Shown: positions 19,618-27,916, counted from the first letter of the stretch. The stretch: 44,798 bases of DNA from Candidatus Anoxymicrobium japonicum (GCA_002843005.1 PHEX01000005.1:1-44798), one strand, 5' to 3'. Program-made: numbers and translations. Notes: generated by a model from the sequence alone, not told the origin.

Positions 19618-19965
19618 CTATTTGTCTTTCCCCAGGGCGCGATCTATCTCGTCGATCCGTCGCTGGATCCTGGCCAGATCCGCGCGCGTCACCATGCCGG
19701 CCGACGAGAGGATTTTCCTGACTTCGCCGCCGATTGACTGGATGAATTCCTCCTGCCCTTTCTGTCCCCTGGATATCATGTCGGCGACAGTCGGCTTCTC
19801 TCGCGTACGCCTTATCAGCTCGGATACCTGCGGGCTTCCGGCCACATCCTCCTGTCCCATCCGCTTCCTGCCCTTGGCGATGAGAGCGTCATAGACTTCG
19901 CCATAAAGCCCACCGATGGTACTGGAAACGCCTTCGAACAAGTACTGTACCTCTTTCACTCCCAT
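19618..19965 (-). CDS. Phasin-like protein (first of a pair)
   Basis: A 115-residue helical protein resembling phasin or polyhydroxyalkanoate granule-associated proteins: a hydrophobic helix (FEGVSSTIGGLYGEVYDALI), a basic turn, and a C-terminal coiled segment that is shared with the following gene. I start at the ATG at 19965 (GAGGAG about 9 nt upstream); the longer reading frame to 20040 has no good ribosome site. Such pairs often coat storage granules or regulate their formation, but no PHA synthase is encoded here. Confidence 0.75.
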   Translation of the reverse strand: MGVKEVQYLFEGVSSTIGGLYGEVYDALIAKGRKRMGQEDVAGSPQVSELIRRTREKPTVADMISRGQKGQEEFIQSIGGEVRKILSSAGMVTRADLARIQRRIDEIDRALGKDK

Positions 19966-20146
19966 CTCTATACACTCCTCATGTCGGCGGACATATCTTA
20001 TGAATATTTGCGAGCCGGCGTCCTTTGAATCGAAGCGCAAGCGCCTTCACTGTACTATCCAATTGGAGTTACAGTCAATGGGAAGATGGGCGACTGAGCA
20101 TCTCAAGACAGGTCAAAACAAGAAAGAGGCGCTTTCCGCATTGATT

Positions 20147-20155
20147 TGATATAAT
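20147..20155 (+). promoter_or_regulatory. Extended -10 promoter of lipoprotein gene
   Basis: TGATATAAT, a consensus TATAAT with the TGn extension, lies 34 nt before the ATG at 20189. The -35 region is poor, as expected for extended -10 promoters. Confidence 0.6.
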
Positions 20156-20188
20156 CAAAATTAAGATTCTCAATCAGGGAGGTTTGTG

Positions 20189-21037
20189 ATGAAGAAGATC
20201 GGTATCGTGTTTGTTGCGGCATTTGTTGTCGCCACACTGTTTGTGGCGGGTTGCGGCGGCAAGAAGCCCGTCGCGTCAAATAACGCCAAAGATCTCTTGA
20301 AAAAGAGCCAGACCAAGATGAAGAGCGTCAAGTCGATGAAGATCAACGGGAACTACTCCGTGGAGACGCCGGAGGCGGAGACAAAGAAAGAATCCGCTTC
20401 TTTCGTAGCGGAGATCAAGCGCCTCGGCAAAGATGATGCCGATGCGCACATGACGATGACACCGGAATCCGGCAAAGCGGAAGAGATGTTCATGGTTGGC
20501 GGTTACGCGTACAACAATGATCCGGCAAGCGGCTGGACCAAAACGAAGGTCGGATCTTCCAGCGACCTTCAGAAGTCGGGAGTGGTAACTCCCGACATGA
20601 TCTCCGACATGTCCAAATTCGCCCAGAACATGCGGTTGGATCCGGAGGAAGGTGGCAAGTACGTCATCGCTTTTGACGTCGGTTCAATGTTCTTTGAGCA
20701 GATGCTCGACCAGGCCGCGAGTAGCGCGACGGCGCAAGGTTCGAGCCCGGATGGGGATGCCACGAAGAAGCAGGCTCAGGCAATGAAAGACATGCTGAAA
20801 GGTCTCAAAATGGCGCTCGTTTACAAGATGGACAAGAAATCGCTGCTTGCCGACAGCGCGGTTGTCACCGCTTCTCTGAATGGCTCCGCTTTCGGCAATG
20901 TCAAATTTGATATGACCACAACGTTCAGCGATTACAACGCGCCTGTATCGATAACGCTTCCACCTGAAGCGCAAAACGCGAAGGAAATCCAGCCCGGGCC
21001 CGGTGGCGTCCCCGGTGTTCCAGGGATGGGATTTTAA
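20189..21037 (+). CDS. Lipoprotein, LppX/LolA-like fold likely
   Basis: A 282-residue exported lipoprotein: signal peptide with lipobox VAGC (cysteine about residue 21), then a domain starting AKDLLKKSQTKMKSVKSMK, which is the typical opening of LolA/LppX/LprG-like lipid-binding folds and related DUF lipoproteins. It is followed by a Gly/Pro-rich tail. GGGAGG lies 6 nt upstream of the ATG; the preceding in-frame GTG is less likely. A role in carrying lipid across the envelope is inferred from fold resemblance only. The TAA stop is formed by T plus the first A bases of a palindromic element. Confidence 0.8.
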   Translation: MKKIGIVFVAAFVVATLFVAGCGGKKPVASNNAKDLLKKSQTKMKSVKSMKINGNYSVETPEAETKKESASFVAEIKRLGKDDADAHMTMTPESGKAEEMFMVGGYAYNNDPASGWTKTKVGSSSDLQKSGVVTPDMISDMSKFAQNMRLDPEEGGKYVIAFDVGSMFFEQMLDQAASSATAQGSSPDGDATKKQAQAMKDMLKGLKMALVYKMDKKSLLADSAVVTASLNGSAFGNVKFDMTTTFSDYNAPVSITLPPEAQNAKEIQPGPGGVPGVPGMGF

Positions 21038-21077
21038 AACGCAACACCGGGGGCCTGACCCCATGTGTTGCGTTTTT
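21036..21077. repeat. Palindromic element, AACGCAACAC arm type, between convergent stops
   Basis: Arms AAAACGCAACAC and GTGTTGCGTTTT flank the core CGGGGGCCTGACCCCAT. It fills the gap between the stop codons of the lipoprotein gene (TAA 21035-21037) and the 23-residue-repeat gene (TAA 21076-21078), contributing bases to both. It is a likely bidirectional terminator. Confidence 0.85.
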
Positions 21078-21978
21078 AACGGGGAAGCACGTACGGGTGG
21101 TTATTCGATCTGGTGGGCAGGCGGCTCTTGTCCATGCGACTCGCGCCCAGCATCTGAACGCTTCCCTTCATTAATTTATGCTTCATCGGCACCGAGTACG
21201 CCATCTCGATGGCGACCTGCCCCAGCACCCTGTTCTTTGCCAGCTTGTTCACAATAGAAATAAGCGTCTCGGGACTCAGCGAGTCGAGAACCCTTTCGAG
21301 AAGTGAAGCAATCTCGTCGACGGCGTCGGCGATGACGGCGGGATCCACCTGGCGGATCAACTGGCTCGCCCAGTCGCCGATAGCGTTCACGGTGTCCGCG
21401 ATGGCCTTCGGGTCGATCTCGTTTGCCACAGCCGCGAGCCACCCGGCATTGGCGTTGACGCTCGAGGCCACTACCCCGGGGTCGATTTTTGAAAGCATCT
21501 CGGTAATCCATGCGGCGTTGTTGTTCGCGACACGGGCGACGAGGTCGGGTGATATTTTTGAGGTGAGCCGTACGACAAACTCGGGATTCTCGTTGACGGC
21601 GCGCGCAAGCACTTCCGGGTCGAGCGTCCGCATGAGACCACCTATGAATCCGGGCGTATCGCCTATGACTTCCGCGATCACATCAGGCGACAGCGCGTCT
21701 ATTGTCCTTATCAGGAAGTCGGGGCTGAGGTTGAGCGCTTCGGCGATCGGCCCGGGATCGATCTCTCTGAGATAATCAACCAGTATCTGCGGGTTGCCGC
21801 CCAGCGCCCCCGCGACGACAACCGGATCTACCTGCTCCATAACTTTCGCCAGAAAGTCCGGGTTGTCATTGATGGCGTCCGCCACGACTCTCGGGGGGAG
21901 CGAAGCCATTGCGCCCGACAGGAGCTTGCCGTACCCAACCAGGGCGCCCGTCGCGCGGCCAATCATCTCGAGTATCAT
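21076..21978 (-). CDS. Protein of ten tandem 23-residue helical repeats
   Basis: A 300-residue protein whose residues about 27-255 consist of ten consecutive units of 23 residues with no gaps. The consensus is hydrophobic-D/S-P-x-h-h-A-x-h-h-N-x-N-P-x-F-h-x-x-h-h-x-x. A clean unit is LDPEVLARAVNENPEFVV plus RLTSK. Each unit would form two short helices broken at the DP and NP positions, giving an alpha-solenoid. The N-terminus (IGRATGALVGYGKLL) is weakly hydrophobic. The C-terminus is basic and contains ends such as MKHKLMKGSVQMLG. I do not recognise the family; the function is unknown. It lies downstream of the exported module protein at 22025 on the same strand. Confidence 0.8.
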   Translation of the reverse strand: MILEMIGRATGALVGYGKLLSGAMASLPPRVVADAINDNPDFLAKVMEQVDPVVVAGALGGNPQILVDYLREIDPGPIAEALNLSPDFLIRTIDALSPDVIAEVIGDTPGFIGGLMRTLDPEVLARAVNENPEFVVRLTSKISPDLVARVANNNAAWITEMLSKIDPGVVASSVNANAGWLAAVANEIDPKAIADTVNAIGDWASQLIRQVDPAVIADAVDEIASLLERVLDSLSPETLISIVNKLAKNRVLGQVAIEMAYSVPMKHKLMKGSVQMLGASRMDKSRLPTRSNNHPYVLPR

Positions 21979-22024
21979 TCTGTCACCTCGCTATCTGAAA
22001 ATGGAAACGGGCGCGGACACGCCA

Positions 22025-23605
22025 TTATTTCTTCCATCCCACAGAAACGTGCCCGGCGCCCCTGTTGTGCCAGTACATGGCTCGCTCGGCCATAATCGGC
22101 TGCGCGCAGGTCAGCTTCACGGAAACGTCCTTGTCTGGAAGCTCGCTGGCCACGTTGATCGTGATCCTGCTGTTGGCGGGCACTGTTCGCGTCGCTCCCA
22201 CCACCGGGCCGTCTCCTGTCATGTAAACGACCGAGACCTCTGCGGGATCATCATTCGGATTTTGGACGCAGACGAACGTCTCGAAGCCCCAGGCGGTGGA
22301 GCCCTCCGCGAGGTATATCTCACTCGCGGGAGCGGTGAAGCCCACAGTCTCGTGCCCTGCCTTGCCAGTGCCGTTGTCCCAGTACATGGATCGCTCCGCG
22401 ATCACCTCTTTATCGCTCGCAACCTCGATGGAGGTGTCGCTGTCTTTTACCTCATCGTTTACGTTGATTGTTTGTCTGGAGCCAGGCGGCATAATGATGG
22501 GCGGCCGCTTGACAGGGCCGCTTGACGTCATGTAAGTCACATCCACTCTGGCGGCGGCGCTATTCGGGTTCCCAAGGAGGAGCCACGTCTGAAAGCCCCA
22601 CGCCGTGGTTCCCTCGGCCAGGTACCATGTTTTTGAGGGAGCGGTCACCCCCACTGAATCGTGCCCGCCCCTCCGGCTGTCCCAGTACATAGCGCGCTCG
22701 CAAACGACATCTGAGTCGCTGACCACGCGGGCGGACACGTCGCACTCGCCAACGTCCTTCGAGACGTCGATGGTTTTGCGCTGGCCGGCGCCGACAGTAA
22801 TCATCGGCTTTTCGACAGTTCCTTTGGATGTCATGTAGGTTATCCCCACGTTCGCGTCCGCGACGCGGCTGGGGTTCTGGACGCAGATCCACGTCTCAAA
22901 TGGCCACTGCGTGCAGCCCTCCGCGAGATACCAGGTCTTCGCGGGCGCAGTAACTCCGATAGAATCGGTCCCCTCAATGCGATTGTTCCAGTAAACCGCT
23001 CTCTCACAGACTATCGCCTGGGAGGAGTCGAGCTGAGTCGAAACGTCAACAGCGGGAATGTCGTCGTTCACGCGCAACGTGACACGCGAGCCGGGAGGCA
23101 CGTTCAGGGGCTGCGTCCTGGGGATCCTGCCGTACTGCGCCGTATTATAAGTAACGTTCACAGTCGCGTCGATGTCGGTCGTGTTCTCCATCAGAATGAA
23201 CGTCTCAAAGCCCCAGGCGGTGGAGCCCTCCGCGAGATACCATGATTGCGCGGGCGCTGGAAGATCGTTCACGGTGAACTGCGCGCCGTTGCTCGATCCC
23301 GCGAGCGTGGTCACCACAACCGGCCCGGATGTCGCCCCATCAGGAACCTGCGCGAGGATCAAGCCGTCCTGCCACAGTGATGGAATGGCCGGCACGCCGT
23401 TGAAGGTGACCTCACTCGTTGGAACGGGCAAGCCGAAATTCGTTCCGTTGATCCGCACGGGCATGCCCACAATCCCTTGCGCGGGCAAAATGCTGTCGAC
23501 ATGCGGCGCGGCGACAGGTGCCGCAAGCGCATGGATCGCCCCGATGATCGTAACGCTCGCGGCAAGCAACACCAGAACGACCAACAATCGCGCAGCCTTT
23601 TTCAC
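22025..23605 (-). CDS. Exported protein: TIG domain plus four YLAEGST modules
   Basis: A 526-residue secreted protein. A signal peptide (about 1-29) is followed by an IPT/TIG immunoglobulin-like domain (about 35-115, VDSILPAQGIVGMPVRINGT) and four consecutive modules of about 102 residues. Each module begins like SWYLAEGSTAWGFETF, runs through NPN, YMT and a Pro/Gly-Ser-Arg turn, and ends like ERAMYWDNRxxGHDSVG. The modules look like all-beta domains and resemble in style what Pfam calls DUF5719 (not verified). No catalytic motif is seen. The GTG start has AGGAAG upstream. It is probably a surface or matrix protein. Confidence 0.82.
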   Translation of the reverse strand: MKKAARLLVVLVLLAASVTIIGAIHALAAPVAAPHVDSILPAQGIVGMPVRINGTNFGLPVPTSEVTFNGVPAIPSLWQDGLILAQVPDGATSGPVVVTTLAGSSNGAQFTVNDLPAPAQSWYLAEGSTAWGFETFILMENTTDIDATVNVTYNTAQYGRIPRTQPLNVPPGSRVTLRVNDDIPAVDVSTQLDSSQAIVCERAVYWNNRIEGTDSIGVTAPAKTWYLAEGCTQWPFETWICVQNPSRVADANVGITYMTSKGTVEKPMITVGAGQRKTIDVSKDVGECDVSARVVSDSDVVCERAMYWDSRRGGHDSVGVTAPSKTWYLAEGTTAWGFQTWLLLGNPNSAAARVDVTYMTSSGPVKRPPIIMPPGSRQTINVNDEVKDSDTSIEVASDKEVIAERSMYWDNGTGKAGHETVGFTAPASEIYLAEGSTAWGFETFVCVQNPNDDPAEVSVVYMTGDGPVVGATRTVPANSRITINVASELPDKDVSVKLTCAQPIMAERAMYWHNRGAGHVSVGWKK

Positions 23606-23675
23606 GTCCTACTTCCTGATAATTGATATGTGAATATTACCACGACTTTCCGTCTCTCGTTGACATGACCGTGGG

Positions 23676-25463
23676 TCAGTCGCTCTCGTACATGCTCTCG
23701 ATTTCGCTCGCGAACCGCGTTTCGACCTCTCTCCTCTTCACCTTGAGTGTTGGGGTCATCAGACCGGCCGCCTCGGTCATCTCTTCGGGCAGCAGCGTAA
23801 ACTTCGTCACGCGCTCGTGCCGGTCGAACTCCGAGAGCGCTTCATCGATGCGCAATTTGTACATCTTTTGCGCGCGCTCGTCGGCCAGCAGCGCGGCACT
23901 GTCGCTCGCGTCTATGCCTTCCCTTTTCGCCCACTCCTCGAGCTCCGGGAAAGCCGGCACTATGAGCGCGCTCACAAACTTGCGCTTATCGCCGATGACC
24001 GCGACCTGCTCGATATACCTGTCCAGCTTCAAAGCGTTTTCGATATTCTGCGGAGCGATGTTCTTGCCGCCCGCGGTGACGATGAGGTCTTTCTTGCGAT
24101 CGGTGATAAAGAGGTAGCCGTCTTTATCGAGGTGTCCGACGTCCCCCGTGTGGAACCAGCCGCCCTCGAGCGCCGAAGCGGTTGCGCCTGGATTGTTCCA
24201 GTAACCGGACATCACATTCGGACCTCTGGCCAGGATCTCTCCGTCGTCCGCTATTCTGATTTCGACGTTGGGCAACGCCTGCCCCACCGAGCCAAACCGC
24301 ATCGCGCCAGGAAGATTCATTGTCAGCACCGGCGACGTCTCGGTCAGGCCGTACCCCTCGAGAACATTGATCCCCACGGCGCAAAAGAACTCCGCGATCT
24401 CTCGCGCGAGCGGCGCGCCGCCAGAAAAGCAGAACCTCAGCCTGCCGCCCATCTTTTCGAGAATCTTCGAGAAAACCAGCTTGTTCGCAACGACGTGCTC
24501 GAAGGCGAGGCGCAACGGCACTGGCCTGTTGCTGGTCGTGAGCTGATTGACCTGGCGACCGACTCTGACTGCCCGGTGAAAGATTTTTCGCTTGATCGGC
24601 GATTCGCTCTCTATGCTCGCATGAATTCCGGCGTAGATTTTCTCATACAGCCTGGGGACACCTATCATCCAGTGTGGCCTGATGTCCATTATGTCGTTCG
24701 CAAGCGTATCAATGCTCTTTGCGTGAGCGATGGTAACGCCGTTGAAGATCGCCGTATAGTAGCCGCTCATCCGCTCGAACACGTGGCTCAACGGCAAAAA
24801 AGACAGATAGACGTCCGTGTCGTCCGCGTCAGACAGGCTCGACGCCGCGGTCACGTTAGACATGAAGTTCTTATGGCTCAGCATAACTCCCCTGGGGTTG
24901 CCGGTGGTGCCGGACGTATAGACTACGCTGCAAAGATCGTCCGGCTGTATGGCGCCGAGTCTGCGCGGGAACTCGTCCGGGTTCGCGTTCTTCGAGCCAA
25001 GATCAATCATGTCCTCGAACGTGATTACGCCATCGGGCCCCGTTGCCGTGTTGTCCATTGTCACTATCTTTTCGAGCCCGGGGAGATTGTCCCGCGCCTC
25101 GAGCGCTCTGTTCATGTGATCCTCGCCGCCGACAAAGACGATCTTCGAACCCGAGTCGGAAAGGATGTGCTCCACCTGCTTCGCGGTTATCGTGGCGTAG
25201 AGCGGCACGCTCGCCGCGCCGACGGAGAGAATCGCCATGTCCGCCATCTGCCACCGCGGACTGTTCGGCGAGAATATCGCGACGCGGTCGCCCGGCTTTA
25301 CACCGCTCGAAATGAGCGCGAGGCCAAGGCGCCGGACGTTGTCGAAGAACTCGTTCCAGGAGATCTCTTTCCACGCTTCCCCTGCCACGTGTTTCATCAT
25401 CACCCTGTCGCCGTACTTCTCAACCCTTTGCGACAGCATGCCGCAAATCGTTTCCTCACCCAT
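23676..25463 (-). CDS. Long-chain fatty acid-CoA ligase
   Basis: Activates fatty acids to acyl-CoA through an acyl-AMP intermediate. The 595 residues show the adenylate-forming motifs: VYTSGTTGNPRGVMLSH (P-loop-like), the YGLTETSPV segment, and TGDVGHLDKDGYLFITDRKK, with LKVKRREVETRF near the C-terminus, as in FadD15-type enzymes. I start at the ATG at 25463, which has a G-rich stretch upstream. A TTG further upstream at 25505 would read into a palindromic element and add residues that are not part of the family. The TGA stop lies in CTGACCC, possibly a remnant of the same repeat core. Confidence 0.93.
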   Translation of the reverse strand: MGEETICGMLSQRVEKYGDRVMMKHVAGEAWKEISWNEFFDNVRRLGLALISSGVKPGDRVAIFSPNSPRWQMADMAILSVGAASVPLYATITAKQVEHILSDSGSKIVFVGGEDHMNRALEARDNLPGLEKIVTMDNTATGPDGVITFEDMIDLGSKNANPDEFPRRLGAIQPDDLCSVVYTSGTTGNPRGVMLSHKNFMSNVTAASSLSDADDTDVYLSFLPLSHVFERMSGYYTAIFNGVTIAHAKSIDTLANDIMDIRPHWMIGVPRLYEKIYAGIHASIESESPIKRKIFHRAVRVGRQVNQLTTSNRPVPLRLAFEHVVANKLVFSKILEKMGGRLRFCFSGGAPLAREIAEFFCAVGINVLEGYGLTETSPVLTMNLPGAMRFGSVGQALPNVEIRIADDGEILARGPNVMSGYWNNPGATASALEGGWFHTGDVGHLDKDGYLFITDRKKDLIVTAGGKNIAPQNIENALKLDRYIEQVAVIGDKRKFVSALIVPAFPELEEWAKREGIDASDSAALLADERAQKMYKLRIDEALSEFDRHERVTKFTLLPEEMTEAAGLMTPTLKVKRREVETRFASEIESMYESD

Positions 25464-25489
25464 CGAACCCCCTTTCTTTCCCGACTTAA

Positions 25490-25545
25490 CTTTGGAGTCA
25501 GGCACCGTCTACCTCTCCGCAGTAAAGGTAGACGGTGCCTGACCC
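25490..25545. repeat. GGGTCAGGCACCGTCTACC-type palindrome
   Basis: Perfect 18-bp arms (25497-25514 and 25526-25543) with an 11-nt loop, preceded by TTAACTTTGGA and followed by T5 (25546-25550). It encodes the last residues of the DUF89 protein on the minus strand and lies directly upstream of the acyl-CoA ligase gene. Confidence 0.85.
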
Positions 25546-26432
25546 TTTTTCAGCAAAAGCGAGACTCCTTCTTTGCAGGCGTTGATCGCGGCCACGGCGG
25601 GGCACTTCGCCTGAAACATGAAGAACACCTCGCGGGAACACTCGTCAAGCTCGTCGAGCGTTTCCCAGTTTCCCTGGCCTTTCGAGATGACCAGATCGGC
25701 CGCCTCAAAGATCTCGCGGAACTCACGTGTCGTCCGCGCCAGTACCGTCCCCGGCATCTCCGAGCCGCTCGAGATGATCCGCGCTACCGCGTCAATGCCC
25801 ACCTGGCGCGCCTCGGCCTCGGTTACATCGTTGATGATTGGCGCCGCGCGCACAGCCACGGTGACGTCCAGTTCCCCGGCGCGCAAGCGACGCATCGTTT
25901 CTATCAGCACCAGGTCGAACACGATCTCGCCGCTGTTATCCGCCACAAGCAGCACGGTATCCGCGCGGGCTAGGCTCGAAGCGAACGCGTCGAATTGCTC
26001 GAGCCCGTTCCGCGGCGCCACAGCCTCTATTACGCTCTTCTCGAGGTCGAAAGACGCCTGCGCCCCCGTGTCAACCACGTTCCCGGCGATTGCGAGCCTC
26101 ACCGCCATGAGTAGCGGGTCGGCGGCACCGGCGACTGTCTCGCGCAGCCAGGGGAGTATCGCCTCTACCGCCTGGTTCTGCTGCCGTTTTTGTTGCGCGA
26201 AAGGGTCTTGAACTTGTGATATCTCGCGGATCATCCGGTAGATTCCCTCGCCAGCCTCGGGTGGCGTTATGTCGCACCGGCTTTCCACCAGCAACCTCGC
26301 GGCCTCACGGAGACAGCGGCGCTGGAACTCCTCGCCGTCGCTGATGAGCCTCGCGGCCGAGAGCGCCTGTCTCATAGCGCAAACATAGCAATCTGGAAGT
26401 ATCTTCAACAGTTTGTTCACTTTCAAACGCAA
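25509..26432 (-). CDS. DUF89/ARMT1-like damage-control phosphatase
   Basis: A 307-residue member of the DUF89 family, metal-dependent phosphatases proposed to remove damaged or excess sugar phosphates. The early CYVC (CxxC) is typical of the prokaryotic subgroup. The metal and phosphate motifs are visible as LLVADNSGEIVFDLVL and VISKGQGNWETL. The start is uncertain: the listed TTG lacks a ribosome site, and GTG at 26420 or TTG at 26408 (giving MKILPDCYVC) are alternatives. The last 12 or so residues (GQAPSTFTAER) and the stop are encoded by a palindromic repeat, so the native end was replaced. Lies upstream of the acyl-CoA ligase. Confidence 0.85.
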   Translation of the reverse strand: MRLKVNKLLKILPDCYVCAMRQALSAARLISDGEEFQRRCLREAARLLVESRCDITPPEAGEGIYRMIREISQVQDPFAQQKRQQNQAVEAILPWLRETVAGAADPLLMAVRLAIAGNVVDTGAQASFDLEKSVIEAVAPRNGLEQFDAFASSLARADTVLLVADNSGEIVFDLVLIETMRRLRAGELDVTVAVRAAPIINDVTEAEARQVGIDAVARIISSGSEMPGTVLARTTREFREIFEAADLVISKGQGNWETLDELDECSREVFFMFQAKCPAVAAINACKEGVSLLLKKGQAPSTFTAER

Positions 26433-26453
26433 CCAGGTTTCAATAGTTGCACG

Positions 26454-26554
26454 CTTAACTTTGAGGTCAGGTCTTTTTTCTAAAGTCGATCGTCCGTCCA
26501 GACGGCGCCTGACCCCTCTTAAACTTTAAAAAAAGACCTGCTCCCAAAGTTAAG
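26454..26554. repeat. Composite palindromic element of about 100 bp
   Basis: Starts CTTAACTTTGAGGTCAGGTC and ends with the complementary form (AAAGTTAAG), so its ends are inverted repeats of about 30 bp. Inside are a GTCCGTCCAGA box and a GGGGTCAG half-core facing the other way. It looks like one small transposon-like unit. Its end provides the TAA stop of the radical SAM gene at 26550. Confidence 0.75.
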
Positions 26555-27281
26555 CGGATCTGATTCTGGTTGCACCGCCACGGATTGTCGAGGTCGGCAC
26601 GTACTGTCGCGCCTGCTTCAGCATGACCTGCATATCTTCGTCGGTAAACGGTCTCAGCGTCGAATACCTGGGGTCCAGTGTGTCCACCGGGCTGAAATGT
26701 TGCAAAATGAAGCGGCTCTCGCCCTTTAGATACTCCGCTATCTTCGCGACCTCGGCGGGAGAGTGCATGAGCGGCACGACTGTCGTCCGGAATTCGTGCT
26801 GTACTGTCGATGATCTCAGCATGTCAATGCTTTCGCGCACAAAACCTATCAGATCCGGTCGGTCGATCCCCGTCGCGATGCGATAGTGGCCCTCATCGAG
26901 GCTCGCCTTCACATCCATGGCCACGTAATCCACCAGCCCGTCCGAAAGAAGCCGCTCGAGGGCGGCTGGAAAGCTGCCGTTGGTGTCGAGTTTGACTTTC
27001 ACTCCCAGCGATCGCAGATCCGCGCATAGCCCCGGCAGATCCTCGTGCATGCACGGCTCGCCTCCGGTAATACATACTCCCTCTACCCAGCTTATCCGCT
27101 CTCTCAGGTAGTCGGCGATGACTGAGAAAGGCAACGTCTCCAATCTCCCGGGCGCGAGAACCAGCTCCGCGTTCTGGCAGAAAGGGCACCTGAAGTTACA
27201 CCCGGGGAGGAACACGGTCGACGCCAGCATCCCCTCCCAATCGAGCATGGTATTGGGGATGAAGCCTTTTATCTCAAGCAA
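26550..27281 (-). CDS. Radical SAM activating enzyme (anaerobic NrdG/PflA type)
   Basis: A 243-residue protein with the compact activating-enzyme fold. The cluster motif CNFRCPFC has cysteines about residues 28, 32 and 35. The GITGGEP-like motif is seen as CITGGEPCMHEDLP, and KLDTNGS follows. Its length and lack of extra ferredoxin clusters fit the anaerobic ribonucleotide reductase activase family, which installs a glycyl radical on NrdD; no NrdD is in the window. The start is a TTG, weakly supported. It lies 18 nt downstream of thioredoxin on the same strand, plausible since thioredoxin can supply electrons. The TAA stop comes from the repeat motif CTTAACTTT. Confidence 0.87.
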   Translation of the reverse strand: MLEIKGFIPNTMLDWEGMLASTVFLPGCNFRCPFCQNAELVLAPGRLETLPFSVIADYLRERISWVEGVCITGGEPCMHEDLPGLCADLRSLGVKVKLDTNGSFPAALERLLSDGLVDYVAMDVKASLDEGHYRIATGIDRPDLIGFVRESIDMLRSSTVQHEFRTTVVPLMHSPAEVAKIAEYLKGESRFILQHFSPVDTLDPRYSTLRPFTDEDMQVMLKQARQYVPTSTIRGGATRIRSA

Positions 27282-27299
27282 GAGACACCAGCCGTCCTG

Positions 27300-27614
27300 T
27301 CAAGAATTGAGCTTGCTCTTGATGTCTTCAGTGGATGTCACGCCTATCATTTCGTCAGACTTCTCGCCGCCCTTGAAGATCACGATCGTCGGTATCGCGG
27401 TGACGCCGAACCGCTGGGCGAGCCCCTGGTTCTCATCCACGTTGCACCGCGAGATGACGGCTTTGCCGGCGTACTCCTCCGCCAGGCTCTCGATCACCGG
27501 GTGCATCATGCGGCACGGCCCGCACCACGGCGCCCAGAAGTCCACGAGCGCCGGCATATCGGCATTTTTTATCTCCGCCTCGAAATTTTGTTCGTTGATT
27601 TCAAGCACTTCCAC
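27300..27614 (-). CDS. trxA: Thioredoxin
   Basis: A 104-residue thioredoxin with the active site WCGPC (cysteines about residues 31 and 34), the cis-proline loop TAIPT and the end segment seen in the family. It reduces disulfides in cytosolic enzymes. I prefer the GTG at 27614, with GGAGGG about 7 nt upstream, over the GTG at 27638. It is first in a likely two-gene operon with the radical SAM activase. Confidence 0.95.
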   Translation of the reverse strand: MEVLEINEQNFEAEIKNADMPALVDFWAPWCGPCRMMHPVIESLAEEYAGKAVISRCNVDENQGLAQRFGVTAIPTIVIFKGGEKSDEMIGVTSTEDIKSKLNS

Positions 27615-27637
27615 CACTGTTCCCTCCTGCTCGCTCA

Positions 27638-27666
27638 CAAATACCGCGACCCGCCGAGAGTGTCAA
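27638..27666 (-). promoter_or_regulatory. Putative promoter of trxA
   Basis: On the minus strand TTGACA (27661-27666) and TATTTG (27638-27643) are separated by 17 nt, placing the start of transcription just upstream of the trxA GTG. The -35 is a perfect match, the -10 weak. Confidence 0.4.
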
Positions 27667-27709
27667 TGCGCTTTGTCAACCAGGCTCTCAACTGAAGGAC
27701 GCTATAACT

Positions 27710-27916
27710 CTATATCATCTTCACCGCGTGATTGGCGCACGCCTTCTCACAGTCGCCACACCGCTTGCACTCCTCGAGATCTATGAGTGGAAACTCCGCG
27801 GCCAGGCCGGGCTCATCCATTGACGCCGGCTGCACGTGGAACGCTTTCTTCTTACAGTTCAGAGCCGCCTTGCAATCAAGTTCGCGCTTGCACAGGGCGC
27901 GATCTATCCATGGCAT
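27710..27916 (-). CDS. Small ferredoxin-like 4Fe-4S protein
   Basis: A 68-residue protein. Its C-terminus has a clear cluster motif CKRCGDCEKAC (CxxCxxCxxxC). The N-terminal half has three spaced cysteines (CKRELDCKAALNC) that may be a degenerate second site. It is probably an electron carrier. The ATG is preceded by only a weak ribosome site. It follows the subtilisin-like gene on the same strand, 43 nt away, and precedes trxA. Confidence 0.75.
   Translation of the reverse strand: MPWIDRALCKRELDCKAALNCKKKAFHVQPASMDEPGLAAEFPLIDLEECKRCGDCEKACANHAVKMI

Noticed and set aside
23666-23680. GTGGGTCAG at the acyl-CoA ligase stop codon, considered as another element copy
   Set aside because: Only a 7-base core match, with no arms or flanking motif. 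It could be chance.
23817-25973. A 718-codon open frame on the plus strand
   Set aside because: It lies entirely antisense to the acyl-CoA ligase and DUF89 genes, which have strong family motifs. High GC content keeps the opposite frame open.
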